Shown: positions 1 through 10,629 of the stretch, one piece after another
Layout: each line of letters opens with the position of its first letter
Numbering within the stretch: the stretch's first letter is position 1
Assembly (NCBI RefSeq): GCF_001642475.1
Contig: NW_019173973.1
Coordinates: 1-64,000 of the forward strand
Length of the DNA stretch: 64,000 bases
Source of the DNA: Fonsecaea monophora
Taxonomy: Eukaryota > Ascomycota > Eurotiomycetes > Chaetothyriales > Herpotrichiellaceae
Reading direction: 5' to 3'
The notes under the pieces: generated by a model
What the model saw: the letters and a program-made list of their open reading frames with translations, nothing else
What the model was told of the DNA's origin: nothing
Databases searched by the model: none
Program-made: the position numbers and the translations under genes

Positions 1-30
1 CACGTATCCGTGCTCAGACTCGTTTGGCAG

Positions 31-94
31 AAAAGTTAGCCTAACTTTTTGATTGGTCAACGCGCGTTAGCGCGCCAACTCAGTGCGCTAGCAC
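31..94. repeat. Cluster of three short inverted repeats near left edge
   Basis: Three foldbacks follow each other. AAAAGTTAG at 31-39 pairs perfectly with CTAACTTTT at 41-49 across one base. CGCGC at 61-65 pairs with GCGCG at 70-74. GTGC at 83-86 pairs with GCAC at 91-94. This density is unlike the other intergenic regions here and resembles transposon termini, but I see no transposase and no second terminus. Confidence 0.5.
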
Positions 95-202
95 CTGTCA
101 ACCGCAGGCTGATCCATCTGAGACAAATATCACGCTGTTACAAGGGATCGCGAGGCTATGGGTGAACTCTCGTGCTGTGAAAGTCAAACAGGGAGTTCAT
201 AC

Positions 203-431
203 TTGTGATGGCAAGATCTCTCAAGAGTGTATCCGCGTCCGCGGACTGAATCAAGTCATCCACAATGTTGACGTTTAGGAACTCTCGACCAATAATTGGC
301 GTCAGGTCTTCCGATTCAAATTTCTCGTTCAGCAATCCACTCTGTTTGAGCGGCTTTCGGGGACCCTGCCCATCGCCGTTGCTGTACGCGGTCGAGTGAC
401 CGTTCGAATAACTCTCGCCAAGGGAGCCCAT
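203..431 (-). CDS. TauD/TfdA-like dioxygenase, first exon only (rest missing)
   Basis: The first 76 residues match the N-terminus of fungal alpha-ketoglutarate-dependent sulfonate/taurine dioxygenases: a low-complexity leader, then LTPIIGREF, NVNIVDDL and LLRDLAIT. These Fe(II) enzymes release sulfite from taurine-like sulfonates. The reading frame continues to a stop at 156, but a good donor (GTATGA) follows the codon for Thr76, so the tail after LAIT is probably intron. No second exon encoding the expected RGVVFF segment is visible in the 200 bases left of the donor. That stretch is instead full of short hairpins. The iron-binding HxD and distal His are therefore outside the window or lost. 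The gene could be intact with a long first intron beyond the left edge, or broken by an insertion. The family call is fairly safe; the state of the gene is not. Confidence 0.5.
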
Positions 432-833
432 GATTTCAGCCAGGTACAGCCTTATCTCCTTGTATAAATTGGTGTCGAAGGGAAATAGATCTGGGCGACC
501 GACACTTATTACCTTAACAAAGACTTACCGTGAGTGTAGAATTGAGGATAACGATGAGTTTGAGAGAAAGAGAGGGGAAAGTAAATAGTAACCAGTTGAT
601 AGGACCAACGATGGTTCCCTCGATTCAGTGATCACGCAATCCGTGTTGGAGATGACCGAATGCAGCTGTTTATCGCAAACTTCTCCTCACGTCTCAGTCG
701 AACCGAGTATTTGGCGAATTAGACGAGCTGTTGACGTGGTCAGTAAAGCCAAAGTCCACGTGGCAGCGACAGGCGGTTTTGCGTGTGGTGTGCCCAGATT
801 CCGCGCAAGTCTATATCAGGCTTCCCTGAGTAG
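432..833. other. Intergenic: dioxygenase promoter and DHCR24-like 3' region
   Basis: No gene is supported. A 72-codon frame on the plus strand (628-846) has no recognisable content and overlaps the end of the reductase gene. The region should hold the promoter of the minus-strand dioxygenase exon and the 3' UTR of the reductase. Confidence 0.5.
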
Positions 834-2342
834 TCATTTTGCGTAGTCCAATGCGTACGTGGATCCGCGCGCCTGCCAATATATCCAGCTCGGTTGCCTG
901 TGGATTAAATAATCTTGGCTCTGAATGGCATGCCGAATTCCGATAATTCCTGCAAATGGCCATTGAAAGGCAAGGCGTTGAAGCCATGATTGATTTTGCA
1001 TCACGTGCGGTTCGTCCACTTTGACTTTCTCCCAGACGGTTGGCAAGTTGGTGGCCGAATACTTTCTCCTCAGCTCATCGTACCACTTGCGATCATATAG
1101 TGCCCAGAAATCCTCCTCTGGGTAGTACGTGTGTGAATACAGGACTTTGCGGCCGCCCAGCTCAGTTAGACGCCGCTCCAGTTGCCGATTCTGCTGCACA
1201 AAAGATTCACTCATTGATGCCGGTCCCCAAAGACCGATATTCAGCATTGGTTGAGGCTTTCCGTCTGCGACATGACTGGGGTGGAATGTTGGTGGGTCCG
1301 TGGCTCGTAAAGGACAGAGCCAAAGTGGCCAGATCCCCAGACTTTTGGAAGTGTCATCAATAAACTCTTCGACCGTATCGTAAGGTAACGAAAGGTCCTG
1401 AATCATGAAGCTGGAGGACATGTGGCTCGCGTGCAGAATTCGGTACATCATCCTTGTGTGCATGAAGTCGTTCACAAACCACCTGGTGTATCGATTGAAC
1501 GGGATTAAATTGAAATAGCGGAATGCTTGCCTACCCACCCAAAACCCACCCCGATCATAGCGGAACAGGTACTCGAAGATGGGAATATAGTCCGTAGAAG
1601 GGTTGTCCATTGTCTTGCTCTTAACATGGAGGTAGAACCACGGGTCCCATGGACCGCTGAAGTGGTTGGGTTTCGCTGTGTTTGGGATCTCATTTGTCAG
1701 GTGGCCAGTCATCACGACACCATGAGCTCTGGAGAAGATGATGCCGTCCACGTAGTCATTTTCGGGATTCTCTGTCTCTTGCTTTAACGCCTTGATAGTC
1801 TCATGAATGGTGGAATATGGCCGATAGACCAACTTGACGAAGTGACGGGCAGGAATCAGCTGCAGTTCGAGCTTGGTAATAACACCTAGCGTCCCCAACG
1901 ACCCAGCCGCACCTTTGAATAAGTCGGTATTCTCAACTGAAGAGGCTGTGATTATCTGGCCATCTGCAAGGACCACCTCAATGGATCTGACGGTCTGATC
2001 AAAGTAACCGTATCTGAAAGAGCTACTCTCGCCTGCGGACCCAGCAAATCCTCCTCCTACCGTGATACCTGGGAACTCCATGACAACTGGAGGTACCAAA
2101 CCATGAGGTAAGGTTGCCTGCACAAGCTTGTCCATAGGGACGTTAGGCTCCACGAGCGCCGTTCTCGACAAAGGGTCGACCTTTAGCACGTTGGACAAGC
2201 AGCTGATGTCGACAATACGTCGGTGGTCGGTAGGACGAGTGCTGTTTGTGGATCCATGGAAGATGCGGAACGGCTGGCCATTGTCAAAGAAGACTCTTAC
2301 GGCACTGGATAGTTGGGCGACGTGGTCATCGTGGGAAGGCAT
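834..2342 (-). CDS. DHCR24/DWARF1-like FAD-dependent sterol reductase family protein
   Basis: One exon encodes 502 residues, close to the roughly 516 of animal Delta(24)-sterol reductase. The N-terminal half is a PCMH-type FAD-binding domain: SRTALVEPNVPMDKLV, then the glycine-rich TVGGGFAGSAGESSSFRYG, then VLADGQ and GSLGTLGVITKLEL. The C-terminal half keeps family landmarks such as the MTGHLTNE, IWPLWLCP and YPEEDFWALYD segments. Family members reduce the sterol side-chain double bond with NADPH at the ER. Fungi end their pathway in ergosterol, which needs C24 methylation instead, so the substrate of the fungal homologues is uncertain. There is no obvious N-terminal membrane anchor; animal DHCR24 has one. 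The start is the first ATG, where the homology begins. The membrane-protein gene at 3463 is transcribed divergently. Confidence 0.85.
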   Translation of the reverse strand: MPSHDDHVAQLSSAVRVFFDNGQPFRIFHGSTNSTRPTDHRRIVDISCLSNVLKVDPLSRTALVEPNVPMDKLVQATLPHGLVPPVVMEFPGITVGGGFAGSAGESSSFRYGYFDQTVRSIEVVLADGQIITASSVENTDLFKGAAGSLGTLGVITKLELQLIPARHFVKLVYRPYSTIHETIKALKQETENPENDYVDGIIFSRAHGVVMTGHLTNEIPNTAKPNHFSGPWDPWFYLHVKSKTMDNPSTDYIPIFEYLFRYDRGGFWVGRQAFRYFNLIPFNRYTRWFVNDFMHTRMMYRILHASHMSSSFMIQDLSLPYDTVEEFIDDTSKSLGIWPLWLCPLRATDPPTFHPSHVADGKPQPMLNIGLWGPASMSESFVQQNRQLERRLTELGGRKVLYSHTYYPEEDFWALYDRKWYDELRRKYSATNLPTVWEKVKVDEPHVMQNQSWLQRLAFQWPFAGIIGIRHAIQSQDYLIHRQPSWIYWQARGSTYALDYAK

Positions 2343-3462
2343 TTCCCCGGACCATAGGGGACCTCAGAGCTCAGTAACGGCAAAGGTCGGACAGCGGGAG
2401 GAGGAAGGCATCCCATAGAGCTCAAAAGCCACTCGAGAGATGGCTTCATTGGCAACAATAGTGTGATGTGCAAGGAAGAGAAGGCGAAGCCTTTGAGGGA
2501 AGAAGTGAAAAGGCGGGAAAGGGAGAGAGCCCAAGCAGCCTTGTGGCCTTGGCATTCAAGCCTCGCAGTTCCTCTTTCCCTTCATGTAATAGACTTGCCG
2601 ATTTATTGCTCCATACCTCGAACTGCGATTCCTACTCCTATCTATCCACTCTGCCTCCGTGCTTGTCAAGAGAACAGTCGCCGGTGCTGGGTGCCTGACT
2701 GTCACTCCAGCTTACCTCCCCGTCAAACACGACGCGCAACACCTAGTCCCGATCAGTGTGTAACACCATTACTGTTTCCTGCGAAGCTTCCTGTTTTGGT
2801 ATCGACGCATGCTCGCTTGTCGAAGCCTGCCTCACGTTCCAGGTATGGCCCAGAAGTCCTCTCGGTTTTCAGACCGGCGACAGTGGAGTGGTTAGTCATG
2901 GTTGCGTCCATCCGCCGAGACACCGTGCCCTGTAATAGGCATCCATCCTGGTTCGAACATGGGAGAAGAGGGGCCAAAAGTGTGGACAGCCAATACACAT
3001 CCTTTCGACCATCAGACCATGCATCCTATCCAGGGCTCATACATTGTTCGCTTTATTTCAGAGGTATGTTGCGTCTAAGCCCGGAAACGTGTCAAGCGAC
3101 TTCTGGTTGTTGCCATTGCCCGTGGCAAGGAGGCCCACGAGATGTCCTTCGAAGAGTCAGCAGACTGCCAAATCTCACAGAAGAATGGTCCTGGCCGCTC
3201 CTTTGAGAGTTACGTATATTGAAATAGGATTGAGAGCTTGATACTGAAGGCCGGGGATCGCTATATTGACGTTGCAGAGCAGATTTCTACAACCAAGGGA
3301 GCAGCCTCACCACGACCTCGATTGTGCAGATCAGCAGCCTGAAGAGAGCTCATAAGGCTGCGCTTCTGCTATCGTGACTGGCTTGCTACTTCGCTGCCAC
3401 CACAACCGGGTTGTAGTCAGTATTGCTCAGATTGCACCTTCACTTTGAGACAAACCTGCCGA
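2343..3462. promoter_or_regulatory. Divergent intergenic region of 1.1 kb
   Basis: This separates the divergently transcribed reductase and membrane-protein genes. A 247-codon plus-strand frame at 2463-3206 is open, but it has biased composition (R, P, S, C), no domain and no continuation, so I treat it as chance. Purine-rich stretches lie at about 2465-2530. No clear motif was found. Confidence 0.4.
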
Positions 3463-4842
3463 ATGCTCCCATCTCGAGCAAAAGATCTCGTTCACGGATG
3501 GGTATCGACGCCTGACGTACGAGGAACAAGTGACATACTGTACGGCAGCCTTGCCACCACATGGCTTTGCACCTGGACATGTCTCTGCCTGAATATACCG
3601 TCCTCGTCAAGCCGCCGCGGGTGGCGGTCTCTTCTGTATAAATTCCGTTGGCAACTCTACACCATATTCTTCCCTGAAGTCCTAGTGGCTATGGCCATGG
3701 AACAGTGGCTGTCTGCACACCAGTCGGTCAGAATCTTCCACGGACTCGGACACCCGGAATGGACTACACGCCACGGATTCTACGCAGATATGGGCGGCAT
3801 CTTGATCGCTCCGCGCGACTATCCAGCCTTCCCGGTTGACAGCCAACAACTGGCTTACCTCGTTGAACATAAAAGTCTGGTCTTGCCGGAGATTTCTGCA
3901 TTGGATATTGAAGCCCTGAACAAAGCGGACGGGCTCGCGCGGCTAGTGACACTCATTCAAATGACTTGGTTTTGCGTTTCTTTCATTGCTCGTGGTGTTA
4001 CCGGCCTGGGATATTCGACACTCGAAGTCACTACTCTAGCATTCATCATCTGCACATTACACACCTTCACCTTCTGGTACTATAAGCCGCTAGACCCTCA
4101 ATCACAGCGCGTCGTGCCAGTTGACGCCAACATCAATCAGCTTTGCGAGCGGCCTAGCTCCGCTGCTGCTTCCAAGACGATGCCAGAAGTCACTGTCGCC
4201 AACGCTGCCGCCATCAACGCTCCAATCGGCGGCGCTGCGGGTGCAGGATCCTCTTCCAGCGTCGAGTCTTATTCGCGGACTCCCCTCGACTTCGTCAAGC
4301 CTATACCCGACCCGAAGAGTCTAACGATTCCATTCTGGTATGGCTTTTCAGTCGTCTTCTTCTACGACCAACACGCCAAACAAAAGCCCGCACAAACCAT
4401 GCCCAACAGCATTACCCTCCCACCTGACGGCCTCACCATGGGAGTGACAATCTACACGCTGTTATTCCAGCTCGTGTACTATGGGCTGTACATCGGCTTC
4501 GCCTGGCTGGCAGCATTCCCCTCGCGGACCGAGTTCTATCTCTGGCTCGTGGCCAGTTGCACAGACTTCGGCCTGATCCTGCTCTACATCCTCGCCGTGC
4601 CGATCGGGGCTTACAACACGCGTCCTCTGGGCCGGTACTTTTTTAACGCCGAGGCGACCAGCATCCCGGAGCTGGCGAATATGCTACCGCCCTGGATGAA
4701 AATGCTGCTGCACGGCCCGTTCGTCTTCGCATACATCGCTGCCAGAGCCATTGTGCTGGCAGAGTCACTGATCAGCCTCCGAGCACTGCCTGCGTCCGTG
4801 TACCAGGACATCAACTGGCCGAATTTCATGCCTCACGTATGA
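3463..4842 (+). CDS. Fungal polytopic membrane protein of unknown function
   Basis: The frame encodes 459 residues from the first ATG; the frame itself opens upstream at a TTG. It belongs to a family common in filamentous ascomycetes, with a conserved start (HGWVSTPDVRGTSDILY) followed by a hydrophobic segment (WLCTWTCLCLNIP) and a WxxxLYKFxW-like stretch. About six membrane segments are visible: one near residue 40, a pair around residues 160-205 ending in the typical WYYKPLD motif, and three in the C-terminal 130 residues. A Ser/Ala/Gly-rich linker separates the halves. Relatives often carry a signal peptide encoded by an extra upstream exon, which I could not find, so the N-terminus may be incomplete. 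No enzymatic motif is seen and I assign no function. Confidence 0.7.
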   Translation: MLPSRAKDLVHGWVSTPDVRGTSDILYGSLATTWLCTWTCLCLNIPSSSSRRGWRSLLYKFRWQLYTIFFPEVLVAMAMEQWLSAHQSVRIFHGLGHPEWTTRHGFYADMGGILIAPRDYPAFPVDSQQLAYLVEHKSLVLPEISALDIEALNKADGLARLVTLIQMTWFCVSFIARGVTGLGYSTLEVTTLAFIICTLHTFTFWYYKPLDPQSQRVVPVDANINQLCERPSSAAASKTMPEVTVANAAAINAPIGGAAGAGSSSSVESYSRTPLDFVKPIPDPKSLTIPFWYGFSVVFFYDQHAKQKPAQTMPNSITLPPDGLTMGVTIYTLLFQLVYYGLYIGFAWLAAFPSRTEFYLWLVASCTDFGLILLYILAVPIGAYNTRPLGRYFFNAEATSIPELANMLPPWMKMLLHGPFVFAYIAARAIVLAESLISLRALPASVYQDINWPNFMPHV

Positions 4843-5381
4843 GAGAGGAGGGTGGCCATCCAAATATGTAGAACGATGTGTCCAGCCAGAAGGCCCTCGT
4901 ATGCTCTCCAACTCCACCCTTCCCCGTTACCTATCGATATTCCAAGCTTGGATCTTACATGTATACCACAAAACAGAGGTCACGCTGGAAAAAGACCGGC
5001 ATTAGAGATGGGACTGCGGTTAGTTCGTGGCCTGATAAAAGCCCGTGGGCCGTTGCACGTTTAGTCTCTTTCCTTGTATCGGGTAATGGCCTCTCCTTGT
5101 TCCATCAAAGCCCTCCCAGGACTCGAAGCCCGATGAGATCGCCTTTATCGGGCCGTTCTCAAGCCACGATCAATAAGTCAGTATTCTTTCGACACCACCG
5201 CGCACGACTAACACACTAGTCACGAGTAAACGAGGAAGGACGCGCACGACCAAAAACGCACGACCAAAGAGGCACAAAGTAGCGGTTGGGGTGGCAAGAT
5301 TCGGCTTTTTTCTTCTTCTCTTTCTCTCTGACTCGACTCGCTAAAATGTCAACTAACGATGGTATCCAACCCCGGAGCTTT
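4843..5381. other. Convergent intergenic region (3' UTRs)
   Basis: This lies between the stop codons of the membrane-protein and coronin genes. Small plus-strand frames (to 113 codons) have no recognisable content. A CGCACGACCAAA-type motif is repeated twice at about 5239-5268. No gene is supported. Confidence 0.5.
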
Positions 5382-7501
5382 CTAAGACCCTTTCAATGCC
5401 TTGACCTCGGCGACAAGTTCCGTCACCGTCTTGGTCAGGCTGCTCAGCTGCCGTGACTGCTGGGCAATCAGGGCCTTCATGTTCTTAATCTCTCGCTCTA
5501 TGGAATCTGACGCTGGCGATGCTTCGGCCACGTTCGAAGCCTCTCCCGCTTCGACGGTCTGCTCGTCTGGCATTTCCGTCTCGGTCATCTGGTTTCCATG
5601 TTAGCTTATAATACGCGTGTGGGGGGATCCAGAACTCGCTGACCTTGTGCTTAGGAGCTGGCTCGAGATCCTCAACGTCTTCCCACACTTTACTCGCCGC
5701 CGGAGTGGGAGATTGCGCTTTTTTCTCCTCGGAGATGACGGGCTTGGTCGCAGTTGTCCGTTCCACGGGCTTCTGGACCTCCTCGAAATCCGACTCGTCA
5801 TCTCCTCCTTCCGTAGGCTCGGTGTCTTTGAATTTGTCCGCAGCACCCATCATAGTGGCACCTTGTTCCTTCATGGACGGTGGGGGAGATCGGATCGTCG
5901 TTGGCACGGGTTCTGGGGTAGGCTCGGGCGCGGCTTTCTTCGGTTCAGCAGCTTTAACAGGTTCGGGTGCCTTTTTGGCCGGTTTCGCCTCATCGGATGC
6001 GACTTCTTTGATGCCGGTACCCTCATATAGACTTTCCATGGAGATCTTCGGTGGCAATCCCTCGGCACCGTCCAGCCACTCCTTGCTGCTCATCGCGGGT
6101 TTCAATCCGACGGTAGGGGGGTAGATGTCCTCTTGAAACGTCTCTGCTCTCCGAGGCACAATGAATGAAATAGGCTCAATGTAATTGTCATTCACCGTCT
6201 TGTACGCCCGAGCGACCTCGTTCTCGTGCAGGTTGACTCCCCTCTTGGGGATGAACGCGACCCCACGTTGAGGATCGGACGACTTGTACTCGGACAGATA
6301 TTCGAACTTGTCGTGCTCATATTCGTAGTAACGGATGTTGCCGTCGCCTCTGCCTGCGAGGAAGAGACACTGGGTACCTTCGTCCCAGAAGGGCATGCAG
6401 ACGCCCGATATCGAGTCGAGCATCTGGAACCCGTCGATGGGTTCTTGTGCGTTTCGGACGTCCCAAAGCGCCAGTTGACGATCACTCATTCTGGAGAAGC
6501 CGGTTGTAGCGATGCGGTCGTGCTCGCCCATCCACACGGCGCGACTGTTTTTGGCACCCGCGTGGCCCGGGCCTTCATGGACAGGCTTTTCTTGTCTGGT
6601 GTCCCATATTCTCAACTTTTTGTCTCGGGAAGTCGTCACCAAGAGGGAGCCGTTTGCACTCCATGACAAGGACTGGATCACCTCGCCAACCTTGAGCGAC
6701 AGCTTGGAAGAGCCCGACTCGATATCCCATATCTTGACCGTGAAATCTCCAGCTGCAGACGCCAGGACATTTTCGGCGGCAGGATTGAAAAGTACGTGTC
6801 CCACTTTCCTGGGACGGGAAATCAGTTCATGTGTTCCAGAGGATGATAGACCAAATCTGCGTACTTTGGGTGGCCACTGAGTTTGCCTACTGGGGCAATG
6901 TCTTGGACCTCATCCGCGGGAATGTCGAGATGCAGTGTGAAGTCGTCTGGGACTCTCCATAAGAAGACCTGGCGCAGGTCAGCAAATTTCCCGTTTGCAA
7001 GAGTTACGTATAGCCACCTTTCCGTCATCTGACCCCGAAGCGATCAACGAGTCATTGAAAGGGTTCCTTCACATGTAAGCCTGGCGCCCTTGCTTCACTT
7101 CTTCTTTTTGACATCCAACCCACCAATCTGTGTCCAAGACCACGGCGGTATGTCCTCGGAAGAGCGGTATACGTTCGGGAAGTCGGCCTTTCTCGTTTGT
7201 AGGGATGACGGCAAACGCGCCGCCGCCGCTGCTGTCCCAGTTGAGGGCGAGGTATTCGGGGTTGGCCTTGGGAATTGTGAGCTTCGGGGGTCGACTGCAG
7301 CTTGCGGTCGTTGCGTACCTTGATCAAGTTTGTGTCCCAAGCGTTCTTGGATACCCTCACATTGTCATAGCATTGTTCCTTTTGCAGCTCTTAGCCTTGA
7401 ATTCCTCCCCAGTTGAGAAGTGAGTGTGAAAGTCGCACCTTGCGAGTCGGGCGGCCGAACACGTGCCGGTATTTGGAGGAGCGTACAAAACGGCCTGCCA
7501 T
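5382..7501 (-). CDS. crn1: Coronin (actin-binding WD40 protein), 7 exons
   Basis: The model has exons 7501-7439, 7378-7319, 7266-7124, 7066-7018, 6968-6865, 6808-5644 and 5588-5382. All junctions are GT-AG, and the 1791 coding bases give 596 residues. The start MAGRFVRSSKYRHVFG is the diagnostic coronin N-terminus. It is followed by NAWDTNLIK, the WNSSGGGAF-like segment, FRGHTAVVLDT and WD40 blades to about residue 390. Next is a linker rich in Pro, Lys and Glu, typical of fungal coronins. The last exon supplies a C-terminal coiled coil (IEREIKNMKALIAQQSRQL) for oligomerisation and Arp2/3 contact. Coronin acts at cortical actin patches and in endocytosis. The first five introns crowd the first 640 bases, whereas the rest is nearly intronless. 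Confidence 0.95.
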
Positions 7502-7980
7502 AGGTTTTGACGGTGAGGAAACCTGGAGAATGAATCACTGGATGTTCCGGAGAAAAACTGGAATTGACTGAGCCTGCAGTCTCGAGAGGCTTCTTCAGAT
7601 TTGCCAGGCTGGAACAAATCTGAAGCACTTCGGGAGGCATTGGGAGCTGACCGCAGCCGCAGCGGCCCTTGTGGTGCTTGGTCCCTCCATTTGGCGGGTC
7701 GGAGGAATGAGAGCGCTAACCGTTTGTGGCAATACGGCGGATCATGAACAAACCTGCCAAGACGAGTGCTCATGCGGTGTCCTGAATTGGGACGAGATTG
7801 ATGCTGGACATAGTTATTGTACGAATACTAGTGAGCATCTCACATACCTACGTCGAGAACTATCAATATACCTCCCCTGCGTTCAGGGCCTGCTGGTAAG
7901 GCTCCATACATCCAAACATACACACAAATATCCACATTACTCACATACCAAAATCCCCCAAAGCTCAAGACACAAAGCTC
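7502..7980. promoter_or_regulatory. Coronin promoter / transporter 3' region
   Basis: This 479 bp stretch lies upstream of the coronin ATG and downstream of the transporter stop codon. No open frame with recognisable content is present. CACA/ACAT-rich sequence at about 7910-7950 is the only compositional feature. Confidence 0.4.
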
Positions 7981-9946
7981 CTACAGAGCATACCGGAACT
8001 CGAGATTCTGCCGATCCGTCAAATCCATAAACTCCGTGTCGGGGACGTGCACGTATCCCTCGGCGGCGGCGAGGCGGTCGCGGCGCTTATTCTCCCACGC
8101 GTACCAGAACCGGAGGATCAAGGCGGTCACGATGGCGAGCGACAGACAGGCCATGATGGCGACCTTGGCAGGGATGTATTCCGGGGCGGTGTAGCCGGTG
8201 AAGGTGAGGGGGCCGATGATGTTGGAGGCGCCGTAGGCGAAGAGGATGATGGCGTTGATGGTGATTTTCTTGGTGTGGCCCGCGTAGTTGGCCGCGGCCC
8301 AGGAGTACATCATTGAGAGGTCTGTGTTGGTTTTAAAGCGTGGTGAGTACGGGGTTGTTTTAGGATACAATGGGGGTTTCCCTGGAGGAAGGGAAAAGAA
8401 ACTCACTAGGTCCAAAGATCTGAGTCAGGTAAATGCCCGCCAGTTTCCCGGCCTTGTCGCTCTTGGGCAGAAACGCCATCAAACCACCACCCAGGACACC
8501 GGGCAATAGGAGCGCGACGATGCCATAACCCCGATTGTTGAATCTACCCGCATACCACGACGCCGACAGCACCGCGATCATGGAAATGGCTCCACTAGGA
8601 ATATTCAGCAAGGCCGATTCCTTGGACGTGTACCCGAACCCCTTGATCAGGGTCGACGAGTACGTGCCGCACGCGCCCGTGGGGACGTTGCCCGCGATGA
8701 TGATGACGGCGATGAGCAACGTGCGCGGATCCATGACAGTCTCGATGAATTGGGGCTTCTTGAACGTCTTGTTCTCAATGCCCGTCATGTTCTCGCGCAG
8801 TCGTTCGATGGCCAGGACTTTTTCCTCGTGCGTGAAGTGCGAGGCCATGGGAGAGTCGGGCAGGACGAGGAAGACGACGATGCCCCATGCGACGGTAATG
8901 ATGCCGAAGACGAGAAACATGATCTAAAGAAATATGGACATGTTAGCTCCTTCAAGAGTGTCCCCCAGGGTCGAGAAAAAGGAAGAGACAAGGGAAACTG
9001 ACCTGCCACGACTTGAACGTGTCGGCGTGATAGAATTGGAAGCCAAACGAAGCCAAAGCCCCGACGATGGTTCCGCCGCCGACACCCAGATACCAGATGG
9101 CCACTCTCAAGGGCTGTTCCGCGCGCTATAAACAGGTGGTTAGTATCTTCCTGGAGGATTGATGATATGAGAATCCCCCATACCTTGTACCACATTCCCG
9201 TGATCAAAATCAGGCACGGTGCGCTAGACGCTTCGAAAACGCCCAAGAGCAAGCGAACCACAATAAGACCGCCAAAGTTGTGACACGCGCTGTGCACTGT
9301 TTACGAGAAATAAAGAGTCAGCCTCTCCTCCAGACCCTTGGGGAAAATCCATGTCCTTTGTCTCGGCGATTCGACATACCGGCCAGAGTGACGCCCCACA
9401 AAACCACATTCACGGCGAGGTACTTGGCCGTCGGGAACTTTTGCATCAGGTAGGCGTGCACGGGCTGGAAGACGGCAAAGGTGACGTAGAAGAAGGTGGC
9501 CAGGTACGAGAAGTCGGCGGGGCTCATGTGTGTGTCTTTGCTGAGTCCCATGACGTTGGCGTAGTTGACTGTTTTTCCAAGGAAAGATATCAGCACAGGC
9601 ACAACCATAGCATAGCACACACAGTGGGTGGGGGAGGGGCTTTTGTCTGTTTTACTTGGCAACGAGAGAATAAATCTTTCTGGGGGGGGGGGGGGGGGGG
9701 AAACATACTCAGACTCTTGTCGATGTACTGGAGAACATACACGCCAAACAGCATGGGCATGATGAGCCGGTCGATGCGGCGCAGGAGCTTCTTCTCGTCC
9801 AGCTCGGCGATGGAGGCGTCGGCCTCATTGCGCAGGAACGCAAGGGCCCCGTCGACCTGGTCGAGGGCGAGTTTCTCCTTGGTCACGACGGGGTCGTCGA
9901 TGACGGTGGGATTGGCACGGCCGATTTTTTCTACGTCGGTGGCCAT
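7981..9946 (-). CDS. MFS anion transporter, Dal5 / allantoate permease family, 6 exons
   Basis: Exons are 9946-9709, 9568-9380, 9296-9184, 9125-9003, 8923-8407 and 8321-7981, giving 1521 coding bases and 506 residues. The N-terminal cytoplasmic tail ends in KKLLRRIDRLIMPML. The family signature YIDKSLxNYANVMGL crosses the first splice site, followed by LATFFYVTFAVFQ, a motif around RLLLGVFEASSAP, and twelve predicted membrane segments. Dal5-type carriers bring allantoate, nicotinate, pantothenate, tartrate or other organic anions in with protons; the exact substrate cannot be read from sequence. Intron 1 carries a run of 19 G on the plus strand. The first ATG is used; the frame is open further upstream from a TTG. 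Confidence 0.88.
9682..9700. repeat. Poly-G run of 19 bases inside an intron
   Basis: Nineteen consecutive G on the plus strand (poly-C in the pre-mRNA) lie immediately after the donor of intron 1 of the Dal5-like transporter gene. Confidence 0.95.
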
Positions 9947-10629
9947 CTCTCCTCTGTTCTCGTCCGTTGGCTGCGCCGACTGGCGGCTGGTGAGTCGGGG
10001 ATATATCAAGAGTGAAGGACAGTGTCGGAGCCGGGGATGGTAAGTATTCGCCTCTCTAAGATAGAGATGAAGATATATATATATAGAGGTAGAAGGGAAG
10101 AGAAGGAGAGAAGAACCAAATCAATCCTTTGTTCCTCACGTTGACTTTTCATAAGAGTCTGGAGTCCAGGACTTATCTATCTATATACATGCATGAATCG
10201 TGTGGATCACACCAGGAACACGACCTGACCATGACATGACAAGGGCATGGAAGGGCATGATGTTCTGTCCAGGGTCAAAATCCCACCACGCTTAGTTAGT
10301 TTCGCCCTTCTACCCCCCCATCTCGAACCGGAACCATCGTGGCGGGACAACCGACCTTTGCCTTTCAAAAAGCCTTGTACTTAGCTTACCCACTCGTTAC
10401 GATGTCCCAAAAAGCCGTGTCCGGTACAGGGTTCGATTGACCTACCATGTATGTTATGTAGACGACAAGACCCTCAGACCCTCGTGTACCCAGTCAGGCC
10501 AGTACAGGTATTACTAGTCGATTACCTAGGTAGTTAGCCTCTCCAACGGGTAATATTAACTGGTGCTCCGCGAGATATCGGTATTCGTAGTGGTCTTGGT
10601 ATTGGCAAGGCCATTCTCCGCACGCGGCA

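Noticed and set aside
2463..3206. 247-codon plus-strand frame upstream of the membrane-protein gene
   Set aside because: No similarity to any family I know, composition is atypical, and it does not splice obviously into the downstream gene.
5485..6804. Coronin read as a 439-residue protein with its own start and a long Arg-rich tail
   Set aside because: The start lies inside a WD40 blade and the tail is intron read-through; the seven-exon model restores the diagnostic N-terminus and the coiled coil.
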